A stretch of 64,000 nucleotides of DNA from an uncultured Dehalococcoidia bacterium (lineage in GTDB: Bacteria; Chloroflexota; Dehalococcoidia; Lucifugimonadales; CATQGZ01), in contig OY282365.1 of NCBI GenBank assembly GCA_958295685.1, positions 2,418,001 through 2,482,000 on the forward strand. The letters run 5' to 3'. Each line of letters opens with the position of its first letter. Position 1 is the first letter of the stretch. The notes under the pieces are model-generated. The model did not search any database, was not told the DNA's origin, and worked only from the letters and a program-made list of their open reading frames with translations. This document shows, one piece after another, positions 36,783 through 46,078 of the stretch. A program made the position numbers and the translations under genes.

Positions 36783-37834
36783 GCGCATTCCACGATCTCT
36801 ACCACGGGAAGTTGGTATTGGTCACAGGTGGTGCCGGCGCTATCGGTTCCAATCTGACGAGTGCCTTGGTCGAATCCGGCGCACAGGTGATTGTCCTCGA
36901 CAACCTGTCATCCGCTGAGCGGTGGAATGTTCCATCTTCCCCCAACGTGCTTTTCGTGGAAGCCGACATCACGGATGAGGTCGCGCTGAAGCGAGTCTTC
37001 TTCGAGAAGCCGGACGTGGTGTATCATCTGGCGGCTTTCTTCGCCAATCAGAACTCGGTCGACCACCCCGAGCGTGATCTTGAGGTCAACGGGCTCGGCT
37101 CTCTGAGGTTGCTCCAGTACGCCTCGCTGGCGGGAGTGGAGAGGTTCGTCTATGCCTCGTCCGGGGCTTCCTTCTATGGGAGCGACACGCCCCTGCCGCT
37201 GCGGGAGGAGTTCATGTCGATGCACCTGAGCACACCCTACCAGATAACGAAGATGGTGGGCGAGCTGTACTGCAACTTCTTCTACAACCACTACGGCCTG
37301 AAGGTGCTCAAACCCAGGTTCTTCAACTCCTACGGCCCCGGCGAGATACCGGGACAGTATCGCAACGTGATACCCAACTTCATATTCTGGGCAATGAAGG
37401 GCTTGCCTCTCCCCATCACCGGTGACGGCGAGGCGACCCGTGACTTCACTTTCATAGGCGACATAGTTGACGGCCTGCTTGGAGCCGGGCACATGGAGAG
37501 CGTGGTCGGACAGGAGTTCAACCTGGCCTCCGGCTCCGAAACGAGGATTGTAGATCTGGCCAACATGGTGAACGCCGCCACCGGCAACAGCGCTGGAATC
37601 CAATACGTCTCGCGGCGAAAATGGGACACCAAGAACAGGCGTATGGCGTCTATTGACCGCGCCAAAGACCTCATCGGATATGCGCCGAAAACCAATTTAG
37701 AGGAAGGGCTGGAACTGACCATACAATGGTTCAGGGAGAATTGGGAGCGGATAGAAGATTCCGCCAGCTTCGCTCCCGGCTCCTCGTCCGCTGTGCGGCA
37801 GATTGCCACAACTCACGCTGAGGAGCAAATTTGA
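36779..37834 (+). CDS. NAD-dependent epimerase/dehydratase (nucleotide sugar)
   Basis: Extended short-chain dehydrogenase of 351 residues acting on a nucleotide sugar. Rossmann motif VTGGAGAIGSNL (about 16-27), YHLAAFFANQNSVDHPE, SSGASFYG, catalytic YQITK, and RFFNSYGPGEIPG. UDP-glucose 4-epimerase- or GDP-mannose-type activity is possible; sequence does not decide. ATG 36779 overlaps the wecC stop (ATGA) and has GGAG 8 nt upstream; an earlier ATG at 36746 lies in wecC. Confidence 0.85.
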   Translation: MSAFHDLYHGKLVLVTGGAGAIGSNLTSALVESGAQVIVLDNLSSAERWNVPSSPNVLFVEADITDEVALKRVFFEKPDVVYHLAAFFANQNSVDHPERDLEVNGLGSLRLLQYASLAGVERFVYASSGASFYGSDTPLPLREEFMSMHLSTPYQITKMVGELYCNFFYNHYGLKVLKPRFFNSYGPGEIPGQYRNVIPNFIFWAMKGLPLPITGDGEATRDFTFIGDIVDGLLGAGHMESVVGQEFNLASGSETRIVDLANMVNAATGNSAGIQYVSRRKWDTKNRRMASIDRAKDLIGYAPKTNLEEGLELTIQWFRENWERIEDSASFAPGSSSAVRQIATTHAEEQI

Positions 37835-37847
37835 GGACAGACAAAGC

Positions 37848-38801
37848 ATGTCAGAGAACATCGCGAACATGCTAACCTATCTAGCAAGGCAGAGAAGGCT
37901 GTCCATAATCAAGTCGCTCATACGCAGCGCCAAGCGTTGGCTTATTCGTATCCTCGCGACTGACGAACGCGCAGAACTGAGCAGCATGAGGAAGGCCGGG
38001 TTGCTGAAATTGGACACGGCTGACTCAGCGTTGCTGCGCCGACCACTAGCGCTCAAAGAACTCTATGATGTCAACGACAGCGCGCTTGACAGCAGCCGAT
38101 GGTTTTTCTACCAGCTCGACGCTCCTCTGCGTCGGCCGGACATAACCGCCTATGGTCTGGCCCACATCCCATACTGGGACCGTATCCTCACTAATCTCGA
38201 ACGCCCAGTCGAGCTCCACTGGTTGGTCAAGCTGTTGCGTTCGCGCGCCAATCGTGGGGAGGGGACATGCCTGGATGTGGGCTGCGGACGAAGGTTCCCG
38301 GGGCCATACCTTCTTGCAGAGCATTACGATAAGGTCACGGCCATAGACTTGGACCCCGGGATTATGGAGAACAAGCGCCGGGCCAATCTGGAGTTTGAGG
38401 TAGCCGACGCTGCGCGTCTGCCCTACACGGATGCGTCATTTGACGATGTGTACTCGATCAGCGTAATCGAGCATTTCAAGCTAGGCACGGCTTTTGACGC
38501 CTTCCGTGAAATTCATAGGGTACTCAAGCCCGGCGGTCGGTTTGTGGCCACCCTGGGTATCGGCGAAGAGCGCAAGAGTTGGCCGGGCAAGTACCATCCG
38601 GACGATGTCTATGGCTGTCGCGACGTTCTTTTCTGGGTGGGACTGTTGAAGAATCTTGGCTTCGGCATTCAGTTGGACCCGCACGGCCAGGGTCAGTATA
38701 ACGACCGGATACGCCTGTTCCGCGTCTGCATGGATGGCGCCCGTGGTCGTGCCCGCCAGTTCGCAACCTACCGCTTTGTTGCGACGAAGCCGAGTGAATA
38801 A
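37848..38801 (+). CDS. class I SAM-dependent methyltransferase
   Basis: 317 residues. An N-terminal helical region with many Arg and Lys is followed by a methyltransferase domain: CLDVGCGRRFPGPYLL (motif I), AIDLDPGIME, a DAARLPYTDASFDDVYSISVIEHF block split over about residues 185-210, and VLKPGGRFVATLGIGE. It could methylate a sugar of the polymer. The start at ATG 37848 is preferred to upstream codons inside the end of the epimerase gene. The AT-rich character of the cluster fades here. Confidence 0.78.
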   Translation: MSENIANMLTYLARQRRLSIIKSLIRSAKRWLIRILATDERAELSSMRKAGLLKLDTADSALLRRPLALKELYDVNDSALDSSRWFFYQLDAPLRRPDITAYGLAHIPYWDRILTNLERPVELHWLVKLLRSRANRGEGTCLDVGCGRRFPGPYLLAEHYDKVTAIDLDPGIMENKRRANLEFEVADAARLPYTDASFDDVYSISVIEHFKLGTAFDAFREIHRVLKPGGRFVATLGIGEERKSWPGKYHPDDVYGCRDVLFWVGLLKNLGFGIQLDPHGQGQYNDRIRLFRVCMDGARGRARQFATYRFVATKPSE

Positions 38802-38819
38802 CTCGATCGGAACACGGCG

Positions 38820-39974
38820 ATGAAAGACGCTCCAATAAGGGTCTTGGTCGTCTTTGGCACGCGCCCGGAAGCAATCAAACTGGCGCCCGTTCTGAGAGAG
38901 CTTGACCGACGCTCCAAGGACGGGGCTGTCCGTTATTCAGTATGCGTTACAGGCCAGCACCGCCAGATGCTCGACCAAGTTCTGGACATCTTCGGCATAC
39001 ATCCAGACTACGACCTGGAATTGATGACCGAGGCCCAATCGCCTGCACAGGTCGCCGCCGCGGTCCTGGCAGGAATGGAGCCTGTTCTGGCCGTCGAACA
39101 GCCTGATTGGATAGTAGTGCAGGGAGACACGACTACGGTGGCGGCTGCGTCCCTGGCCGCGTATTATTCGAAGTCCAGAGTTGCCCACGTAGAGGCGGGG
39201 CTTCGCACCCATGACAAGTGGCAGCCCTTCCCTGAGGAGATGAACCGCAAGATTGCGGATGCCATTGCCGACCTGTATTTTCCTCCCACCGAGTCTGCCA
39301 AACACAACCTGCTGCGCGAGGGAGTCCACGAAGACGCTATCGTCGTCAGCGGCAACACGGTCATAGACTCCCTGCAATACATCGTCACGACGCCCCGGCC
39401 ACGCCGCATCAGCGAGCTGGTCGCCTCTGACGGCTGCGACAGACTGATACTCGTTACTTCCCATAGACGTGAGAGCTTTGGCCGCCCGCTCGAAAACATC
39501 TGCGACGCGCTTCGCGAGTTGGCCTCCGGCTACCCCGGAATTCGGATCGTCTTTCCAGTGCACATGAATCCCGCGGTAAAACTGCCGGTCGACAGAATGC
39601 TTTCAGGATTAGCCAACGTCAGCTTGATAGACCCGCTGGACTACGCTTCTATGGCGCATCTGATGGATGCTTCCTACATGGCGCTTACCGATTCAGGCGG
39701 CATTCAGGAAGAGGCCCCGGCGCTGGGCAAGCCGGTGCTGGTCATGCGTGAGTTGACGGAGCGCCCGGAGGGGATCGAAGCCGGGGTCGCCAAACTGGTG
39801 GGTACGGACACCCGACGCATAGTTGACGAGGCGCGGAGGTTGCTCGAAGATGAACGCGAGTACGGCAAGATGAGCAGAGCAGTCAATCCTTATGGGGACG
39901 GTCATGCGAGCCGCCGCATCGTCGGGGCCTTGCTCGGAGAGCCAACAGATGAGTTCGAATTCCCGCGTAATTGA
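38820..39974 (+). CDS. wecB: UDP-N-acetylglucosamine 2-epimerase (non-hydrolysing)
   Basis: Interconverts UDP-GlcNAc and UDP-ManNAc, feeding the WecC encoded 2 kb upstream. Motifs: VVFGTRPEAIKLAPV, CVTGQHRQMLDQVL, VQGDTTTVAAASLAA, HVEAGLRT ... PFPEEMNRKIAD, TSHRRESFG and LTDSGGIQEEAPALGKP with the UDP-binding region. It is 384 residues, normal length. It closes the cluster; no initiating phosphoglycosyltransferase, polymerase or ligase is in the window, so assembly must use enzymes encoded elsewhere. Confidence 0.94.
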   Translation: MKDAPIRVLVVFGTRPEAIKLAPVLRELDRRSKDGAVRYSVCVTGQHRQMLDQVLDIFGIHPDYDLELMTEAQSPAQVAAAVLAGMEPVLAVEQPDWIVVQGDTTTVAAASLAAYYSKSRVAHVEAGLRTHDKWQPFPEEMNRKIADAIADLYFPPTESAKHNLLREGVHEDAIVVSGNTVIDSLQYIVTTPRPRRISELVASDGCDRLILVTSHRRESFGRPLENICDALRELASGYPGIRIVFPVHMNPAVKLPVDRMLSGLANVSLIDPLDYASMAHLMDASYMALTDSGGIQEEAPALGKPVLVMRELTERPEGIEAGVAKLVGTDTRRIVDEARRLLEDEREYGKMSRAVNPYGDGHASRRIVGALLGEPTDEFEFPRN

Positions 39975-40101
39975 GGAATACCTGGCGCTTTACCAGCACA
40001 CGACTGCAGTGAGGTAATGCTCGCCGCGCAGAGGGTTAGGCTCAGCAGCGGCGCCACGGCCCCGACGCGCGGCTGCGAGACATCGAGTAGACTGGGAGCC
40101 T

Positions 40102-41541
40102 ATGAACCGGCCTAACGTGTTGCTCATATGCGCCGACCACTGGGGCGGCCGCTTCATAGGGAAGCTCGGCCACCCGGACGTTCTCACGCCCACCCTGGAC
40201 CGGCTGATTGAGAATGGCATTGCCTTCGGCAACGCCTACACCGCCACGCCCTCCTGCATACCGGCCAGGCGCGAGATCATGACAGGGGCGCACTCGCCCA
40301 CACACGGCGACCGCGTCTTCGACGAGACGCTCCCGATGCCCGACCTCCCGACGCTCGCGCAGACCTTCCGCGACGCCGGCTACCAGGCGTATTCGGTCGG
40401 CAAGCTCCACGTCTACCCACAGCGCGACAGGATAGGCTTCGACGATACCCTGATAAACGAGGAGGGCCGCCACCATCTGGGCCTCTCCAGGGACGACTTC
40501 GAGATGTTCCTGGCGGAACAGGGCTTCCCCGGACAGGAGCTTGCCCACGGCGTGGGCAACAACGACCACACCGTCCGGCCCTGGCACCTGCCCGAGTACT
40601 GTCACCCTACGAACTGGACGGCGCGCGAGATGAGCAAGGTCATCGCCCGCCGCGACCCCACGCGGCCCGCGTTCTGGCACATGTCCTTCAACCATCCTCA
40701 CCCCCCGCTCGCTCCACTCGATGCCTATCTGAACATCTACAGGGGCATCGACGTGCGGATGCCGTTCATGGGCGAGTGGGCGAAGGACGTCCACGAGATA
40801 CCGGCGCTTCGTCTCAGGCCCCATGGCCCGGATACCTACTCGGAGGAGGCCGCGCGTCTGGCGCGCCAGGCGTTCTATGCCCTGATTACTCACGTGGACC
40901 ATCAGATCGGCCTGGTGATAGGCATGCTCCGCGAGCAGGGGATCGCCGACGACACGGTGATCCTCTTCACCGCCGACCACGGCGACATGCTCGGCAACCA
41001 CGGGCTCTATAACAAGAGTGTCTTCTACGAGGACTCGGCCCGGATACCGATGGTGCTTGTGCCCCACGCCGGCAGGGACGACCTCGGGAATGACCGCGTG
41101 GACCAGAGGCTGGCCGCTCAGGCCGACGTCTTCCCCACGCTGATGGAACTCTGCGGCCTACCCACGCCCGGCACGGTCGAGGGCCTGTCCCTGATAGGCA
41201 GCGAGAAGCGCGGCCACCTCTACGGCGAGCACTGGGAAGACCACTACGCCACGCGCATGATCAGGGACTCGCGCTACAAGCTCATATACTACGCCGCAGG
41301 CAACCACTTCCAGCTCTTCGATCTCCAGGACGACCCTGACGAACTGTGCGACGTGTCCGGCGATCTGGCCCATGCAGAGGCCCTGCGCAGGCTCACCGGG
41401 CTGCTCGTCAGCCGTCTGTACGGGAGCGACCTAGAGTGGCTGGAGGACGGCAGGCTGGTGGGCATTCGCGACGGCAGCTGGCCCGGCCGCAGGGGCCCGG
41501 ACAGGGGCATGGGCGGCCGCCGCGGACTGAGGCTCACGTAG
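40102..41541 (+). CDS. sulfatase (formylglycine-dependent arylsulfatase family)
   Basis: 479 residues. Hydrolyses sulfate esters with a calcium-bound formylglycine. The core motif CIPAR (Cys52 to Arg56), in TPSCIPARREIMTG, is the C-x-P-x-R signal for conversion of Cys52. The N-terminal PNVLLICADHWGG holds metal-binding Asp12, and FTADHGDMLGNHG holds later metal and catalytic residues. No signal peptide is visible, so it may be cytoplasmic. ATG 40102 follows TGGGAG. Its maturase is encoded directly downstream, and an enolase-superfamily enzyme follows, consistent with breaking down sulfated sugars. Confidence 0.92.
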   Translation: MNRPNVLLICADHWGGRFIGKLGHPDVLTPTLDRLIENGIAFGNAYTATPSCIPARREIMTGAHSPTHGDRVFDETLPMPDLPTLAQTFRDAGYQAYSVGKLHVYPQRDRIGFDDTLINEEGRHHLGLSRDDFEMFLAEQGFPGQELAHGVGNNDHTVRPWHLPEYCHPTNWTAREMSKVIARRDPTRPAFWHMSFNHPHPPLAPLDAYLNIYRGIDVRMPFMGEWAKDVHEIPALRLRPHGPDTYSEEAARLARQAFYALITHVDHQIGLVIGMLREQGIADDTVILFTADHGDMLGNHGLYNKSVFYEDSARIPMVLVPHAGRDDLGNDRVDQRLAAQADVFPTLMELCGLPTPGTVEGLSLIGSEKRGHLYGEHWEDHYATRMIRDSRYKLIYYAAGNHFQLFDLQDDPDELCDVSGDLAHAEALRRLTGLLVSRLYGSDLEWLEDGRLVGIRDGSWPGRRGPDRGMGGRRGLRLT

Positions 41542-41550
41542 GCCGGCGCC

Positions 41551-42492
41551 ATGATCTGCTGCATTCCTCGGATGGACGGGAGCGGGCCGTCCGGCCCGGA
41601 GATTCCCACCGGCGGCGTGGGTGGGTCCGACGATCCGCGCGAGATGGTCGATCTGGGAGGTGAGTTCTCTATGGGTTCGGAGGATCTCGACTGCGTCCCA
41701 GGGGACGGTGAGGGGCCGGTGCGGAGGGTCACGCTGAGCCGATTCTCGATCGAGGCTGCGGCGGTCACCAACGAGAGGTTCGCGCGGTTCGCCGAGGCCA
41801 CGGACTACCGCACCGAGGCCGAGCGCTTCGGGTGGTCGTTTGTCTTCTGGCGGTTCGTCTCGCGGCGCACGTCGAGGAACGTCATCCAGGCCAACGCCCG
41901 GGCTCGCTGGTGGTGGAGGGTCGAGGGCGCCTTCTGGAGGCGGCCGGAGGGGCCGGATTCGGATATTGAGGATCGCATGGACCATCCGGTCGTCCACGTG
42001 TCCTGGAACGACGCGCAGGCGTACTGCCGGTGGGCTGGGGCGAGGCTGCCGACCGAAGCCGAGTGGGAGTTCGCGGCACGAGGCGGCCTGGAACGGAAAC
42101 GCTACCCTTGGGGCAACCTGCTGACGCCGGACGGTGAGCACCGGTGCAACGTATGGCAGGGCGATTTCCCGGACCGCGACACCGCGGAGGACGGCTACGC
42201 CGGGACGGCTCCGGCCAAGTCGTTCGAGCCCAACGGATACGGCCTCTACAACACATCGGGCAACGTGTGGGAGTGGTGCGCCGACCGGTGGAGCGCGACT
42301 TTCCACCGCCGCGGGCCACGCGTCGACCCGACCGGACCCCGGAACGGCGAGGGCCGAGTGACGCGGGGAGGCTCGTATCTGTGCCACTCTTCCTACTGCA
42401 ACCGCTACCGCGTCTCCGCTAGAAGCTCGGCGACGCCGGACAGCTCGGCCGGCAACATGGGCTTCCGCCTGGCGGCAGGAGGGGATTCGTGA
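41551..42492 (+). CDS. formylglycine-generating enzyme (sulfatase maturase, SUMF1 family)
   Basis: Oxidises the sulfatase active-site cysteine to formylglycine. Diagnostic parts: GGEFSMGSED at the start of the fold, HPVVHVSWNDAQAYCRW, LPTEAEWEFAARGG, NTSGNVWEWCADRW and the copper-binding cysteine pair Cys278 and Cys283 in GGSYLCHSSYCNRYR, exactly as in active aerobic enzymes. It is 313 residues with a short unconserved leader; an ATG-less shorter start cannot be excluded. It lies 9 nt after the sulfatase and overlaps the next gene by 4 nt. Oxygen is needed for this enzyme class, implying an aerobic or microaerobic host. Confidence 0.92.
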   Translation: MICCIPRMDGSGPSGPEIPTGGVGGSDDPREMVDLGGEFSMGSEDLDCVPGDGEGPVRRVTLSRFSIEAAAVTNERFARFAEATDYRTEAERFGWSFVFWRFVSRRTSRNVIQANARARWWWRVEGAFWRRPEGPDSDIEDRMDHPVVHVSWNDAQAYCRWAGARLPTEAEWEFAARGGLERKRYPWGNLLTPDGEHRCNVWQGDFPDRDTAEDGYAGTAPAKSFEPNGYGLYNTSGNVWEWCADRWSATFHRRGPRVDPTGPRNGEGRVTRGGSYLCHSSYCNRYRVSARSSATPDSSAGNMGFRLAAGGDS

Positions 42493-43613
42493 AGATCGAG
42501 AGCGTCGAGACATTCCTGGCATCCCACTTCCTCGTCGTGCGAATCACGACCGACGACGGCATCCAGGGGATTGGCGAGTCGTCTTACTGGGCGTTTCCGC
42601 GCGCTGCCGAGGAGACGGTGAAGGGGTTCGCCGCCGACCTGGTGGGCATGGAGGCGGGAGACACGGAGCATGTCTGGAACTATCTGCACCGCAAGCACAG
42701 CTTTCGGGGCAACAGCCTGGCGGGCGCTATCAGCGCTGTAGACATCGCGCTGTGGGACATCAAGGGCAAGCGGCTTCAGGCGCCGGTCTGGGACCTGCTG
42801 GGCGGTCGGGCCCGGCGCAGAGTCCGCGCCCTCTCCCTCGGCGTGTCCGGCGGCACATGCGACGAAGTCGCCGCACAGGCCGAGGCCGTCAAGTCCAGAG
42901 GCTTCACGGCGCTCAAGTTCATCCCCATGCCCGGCGAGTGGTGGCTCCGGTCCTATCCCAGCGTCGTCAGAGGCTCGATCGCCATGCTGGAGGCGGTGCG
43001 CGAGACGGTCGGATGGGATTTCGACGTCGGCGTGGAGATACACCGGAACATGCTGCCCTCCGAGGCGGTGGTCTTCGTGGAGCAGGCGGCAAAGTACCTC
43101 CCGTACTTCGTCGAGGACCCGATCGCGCCGGACGGCGTGGCGGCCATGGGCGAGGTCGCCGCAAAGATGAGCGTCCCGCTGGCCGTGGGTGAGCGGAACA
43201 CGGGCATCTGGGAGTTCCGCGACTTCGCGCAGATCGCCAGGCCGCATTTTCTGAAGCCCGACGTCGGGCTGGCCGGCGGTATAGGCCACGTGAAGAAGAT
43301 AGCGGCGATGGCGGAGTCCCAGCACGTCCGCATCGCGCCCCACAACTTCCTCAGCCCCATCGTCACTGCGGCGTGCATCCAACTCGCCGTGAGCACGCCC
43401 AACTGGGACGTGCAGGAGGGGCTGGACGAGACGCAGCCGCCCCGCAGCGCCATCGTCAAGAGGCCGATACCCATCGTGGACGGCTACTACGTTCTGCCGG
43501 AGGCGCCGGGTATCGGCGTCGAGCTCGACGAGGAGTCGATGTCGAGGCTGCCGTTCGAGCCGATGGGCCAGCCGCCCCCCATCCGCGGCGACGGCTCCGT
43601 CGCACTGCGGTAG
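42489..43613 (+). CDS. mandelate racemase/muconate lactonising (enolase superfamily) dehydratase
   Basis: 374 residues. Acid-sugar dehydratase-like member of the enolase superfamily. N-terminal capping domain with GIGESSYWAFP, then a TIM barrel with metal ligands in GVEIHRN, VEDP and VGER(N), and a His in RIAPHNFLSP as candidate general acid/base. This suggests galactonate- or rhamnonate-type dehydratase chemistry, but the substrate is not fixed. GTG 42489 overlaps the maturase stop, so sulfatase, maturase and dehydratase are one operon. Confidence 0.87.
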   Translation: MKIESVETFLASHFLVVRITTDDGIQGIGESSYWAFPRAAEETVKGFAADLVGMEAGDTEHVWNYLHRKHSFRGNSLAGAISAVDIALWDIKGKRLQAPVWDLLGGRARRRVRALSLGVSGGTCDEVAAQAEAVKSRGFTALKFIPMPGEWWLRSYPSVVRGSIAMLEAVRETVGWDFDVGVEIHRNMLPSEAVVFVEQAAKYLPYFVEDPIAPDGVAAMGEVAAKMSVPLAVGERNTGIWEFRDFAQIARPHFLKPDVGLAGGIGHVKKIAAMAESQHVRIAPHNFLSPIVTAACIQLAVSTPNWDVQEGLDETQPPRSAIVKRPIPIVDGYYVLPEAPGIGVELDEESMSRLPFEPMGQPPPIRGDGSVALR

Positions 43614-43638
43614 GTGGAGGTGGAGCGGCGAAGTCAGG

Positions 43639-44685
43639 TCAGGCGTAGGTGAGGGCGCGGGCGGGATTGTCTATGAGTATGGCGTCGATCTGCTCGTCGG
43701 TCCACCCGCGTCTGCGCATCCTGGGAACCACGTCCGCGAGGATGTGGTCCAGGCCGTGCCCGCCGTGGCGCGCGGTGCGGTCCTTGGTGCAGATGTCGTG
43801 TGCGACCACGACACGGTCGCCGTAGCCTTCAGAGATCAGCCTCTCAATGAAGTCCATCCGCTGCGCGTCGCTGGGCATGTCCAGCTCGGACACCGTAGGG
43901 TAGTAGGTCGAGTCCGTGCCGAACACGTCGTATTCGAGGTAGCAGCCGGTCTCCGCAAGTTCCTTCAGTATCGGGTACTCGAAGACCGTCCGGTCGAGGT
44001 GCCCCATGATCGTGCGTGAGACGTCGCCCCCGGCCTCGTTCACTATCTCCAGTATCTTGAGCGTGGAGTGGTCGTCCTGCCATCCGGGGTGGATCAAGAC
44101 CGGCGCGCCGGTCTCGGCTTGAGCCTTGGCCGCGGCCCTGAGCACCTTGTACTCGTTCTTCGTTATCGGCCAGTCGCTGGCGATCTCGCCGAACAGTCCG
44201 GGGCGCACTCCCGTGATTCCGACGCCGTCCCTGACTTCGGTCACCAGCTGCTCCACGACCTCGTCCTCGGTCATGCCGTCCAGGTACTCCGGGTGCGTTC
44301 TGTCGCGGTAGTAGCCGGCGCCCATGACGACGTTCAGTCCGGTGGCGCGGGATATGCGGGCCAGTCCCAGCGGGTCCCGCCCGATCCCGACTGGGGTCAC
44401 GTCGCAGATCGTGCCGCCCCCGGCGATCTTGAAACGCATCGCTTCCTCAACAGCCATGTTCTCGTCGGTGAAGGTGCGCGCCTCCAGGCTGGCGTACCTG
44501 TTCCTGCGGTGCCACGCCATGTTCTCCGGCGTGATGGGGCCGAGATAGAAGAACCTCTGGCTGGCCTCTGTGGGGAATTCCCCCATGTTCGTGAATTCCA
44601 GCAGAAGGTGCTCGTGCGTCAGCGTGGGGCCGAGGGTCGACGGATCGACGGGCCCGAGGACTGTCATCACTTTTCCGGAGTACAC
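43639..44685 (-). CDS. phosphotriesterase-family hydrolase (lactonase-like)
   Basis: 348-residue metal-dependent hydrolase. The HxH metal motif THEH (His24 and His26), VLIHPGW, MGHLDR and VVVAHDICTK supply further ligands in barrel order. Family members act as lactonases or esterases more often than as true phosphotriesterases. GTG 44685 is chosen because AGGAGG lies 5 nt upstream and VYSGKVMTVLGPV matches the family start; the frame is open to 44790 inside the aminotransferase gene. It is the last gene of a long minus-strand operon and converges with the dehydratase. Confidence 0.85.
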   Translation of the reverse strand: MYSGKVMTVLGPVDPSTLGPTLTHEHLLLEFTNMGEFPTEASQRFFYLGPITPENMAWHRRNRYASLEARTFTDENMAVEEAMRFKIAGGGTICDVTPVGIGRDPLGLARISRATGLNVVMGAGYYRDRTHPEYLDGMTEDEVVEQLVTEVRDGVGITGVRPGLFGEIASDWPITKNEYKVLRAAAKAQAETGAPVLIHPGWQDDHSTLKILEIVNEAGGDVSRTIMGHLDRTVFEYPILKELAETGCYLEYDVFGTDSTYYPTVSELDMPSDAQRMDFIERLISEGYGDRVVVAHDICTKDRTARHGGHGLDHILADVVPRMRRRGWTDEQIDAILIDNPARALTYA

Positions 44686-44702
44686 GGCGGCCTCCTGACC
44701 GG

Positions 44703-46067
44703 CTATCTCAGCGAGAGTTCGGCGGCCGTCTCGGAGAGGGAGACACTCACGCCGTCCACGATCTCGTCGACCTCCGACCGGGTTATGCACAGCGGGGGGT
44801 AGAAACTGACCATCCGCTCACTCGCTTCGAGCAGCAGCCCCTCTCGGTGGAACCGCTCGGTGAGCTTCTCTCCGAGCCCCAGGCTCTTCGGGAAGCGCTC
44901 ATTCGTCTGGCGGTCGCTGACGAACTCGACGGTCAGCATCAGGCCGATTCCCCGCACGTCGCCGATGAACCGGAATCGCTCCGCGAGCTCTCTCAGGCGG
45001 TCCTTGAAGTATGCGCCGATCTCGGCCGCGTTCTGCACCAGTCCCTCTGATTCGATGATCTCGATGTTCTTGAGCGCGGCTGCCGCCGAGACCGGGTGGC
45101 CGCCGAAGGTGAGAGCCTGGCGGAAGTGGTCATGGTCGGCGGCGAAGCGGTCGGCTATCTCGGCCGTGACGATTGCGCCGCCGATCGGGAGGTAGCTGCT
45201 GCTGATGCCCTTCGACATCGTCATGATGTCTGGGACGACGCCCCAGTGGTCGAGTCCGAACATCTTGCCGGTGCGTCCGAAGCCTGTCACCACCTCGTCG
45301 GCGATCAGTATGACGCCGTGCCGGTCGCATATCTGCCGCAGCATCGGCCAATACTCGCCGCCCGGCACTGCGTTTCCGGCTGAGGCCGACACCGGCTCGG
45401 CGATCACTGCCGCGACGGTGTCGGCTCCGTGGAACTCGATCAGGTCTTCCACTGCCTTGGCGCAGCGGACGGCGCACTCGGAGGGCGTGGCGCCGCCCTT
45501 CTCGCAGCGGTAGGGGTTCGGCTGTGGGGCGTGGACGATGCCGGGGTAGGCGGGATAGAAGTCCGACAGGCCGTCGTACCCGCCCAGCCACATCACACCC
45601 TGCGTCGCCCCGTGGTACGATCCGCGCCGGCCTATTACCCTGTACCGGCCCGACTCCCCGGTCCTGCGGTGGTAGGATCTGGCGATCTTGACGGCGGTCT
45701 CGTTGGCCTCGGAGCCGCCCGTCGTCGCCCAGGTGCGCTCCAGGTTGCCGGGGGTGATCTCGGCCAGCTTCCGGAACAGCCGCACCTGGGTCTCCGTCAC
45801 GCTCGTCTGCGGGAAGTAGTGGAGGCGGAGCATCTGCTCGTGGGCGGCCTCCGCTATTTCGGCGCGGCCGTACCCGACGTTCACGGAGGAGTACCCGCCT
45901 CGAACGTCGATCCACGTCTTGCCGTCCGAGTCGGTGAAACGGATGCCGTCGGCCTGGACGGCGATCCGAGGCCCGCCCTCCTCCTCAGTCCTGGACCAGT
46001 CCCGGGAGGACATCCAGAGGTGGTCCAGGGCCGCTCTTTTCAGGGCCTGCGCGTCCGTTTCAGCCAC
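44703..46067 (-). CDS. class III (omega) aminotransferase, paralogue 1
   Basis: 454 residues, PLP-dependent. Motifs: GSEANETAVKIARSYHRR near residue 120, SYHGATQGVMWLGG, the PLP-binding ILIADEVVTGFGRTG, and the lysine in TMSKGISSSYLP. Class III enzymes transfer terminal amino groups of omega-amino acids, amines or glutamate semialdehyde-like compounds. GTG 46067 is preceded by GGGAG. It lies directly after a close paralogue, separated by 11 nt. Linkage to a peptide-type ABC transporter suggests it acts on an imported amino compound. Confidence 0.9.
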   Translation of the reverse strand: MAETDAQALKRAALDHLWMSSRDWSRTEEEGGPRIAVQADGIRFTDSDGKTWIDVRGGYSSVNVGYGRAEIAEAAHEQMLRLHYFPQTSVTETQVRLFRKLAEITPGNLERTWATTGGSEANETAVKIARSYHRRTGESGRYRVIGRRGSYHGATQGVMWLGGYDGLSDFYPAYPGIVHAPQPNPYRCEKGGATPSECAVRCAKAVEDLIEFHGADTVAAVIAEPVSASAGNAVPGGEYWPMLRQICDRHGVILIADEVVTGFGRTGKMFGLDHWGVVPDIMTMSKGISSSYLPIGGAIVTAEIADRFAADHDHFRQALTFGGHPVSAAAALKNIEIIESEGLVQNAAEIGAYFKDRLRELAERFRFIGDVRGIGLMLTVEFVSDRQTNERFPKSLGLGEKLTERFHREGLLLEASERMVSFYPPLCITRSEVDEIVDGVSVSLSETAAELSLR

Positions 46068-46078
46068 CGTTCTCCCGC

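Noticed and set aside
31100..40101. Genomic island integrated at rnpB
   Set aside because: No direct repeat of the rnpB 3' end was found near 39975-40101, and the neighbouring recombinase lacks its catalytic serine.
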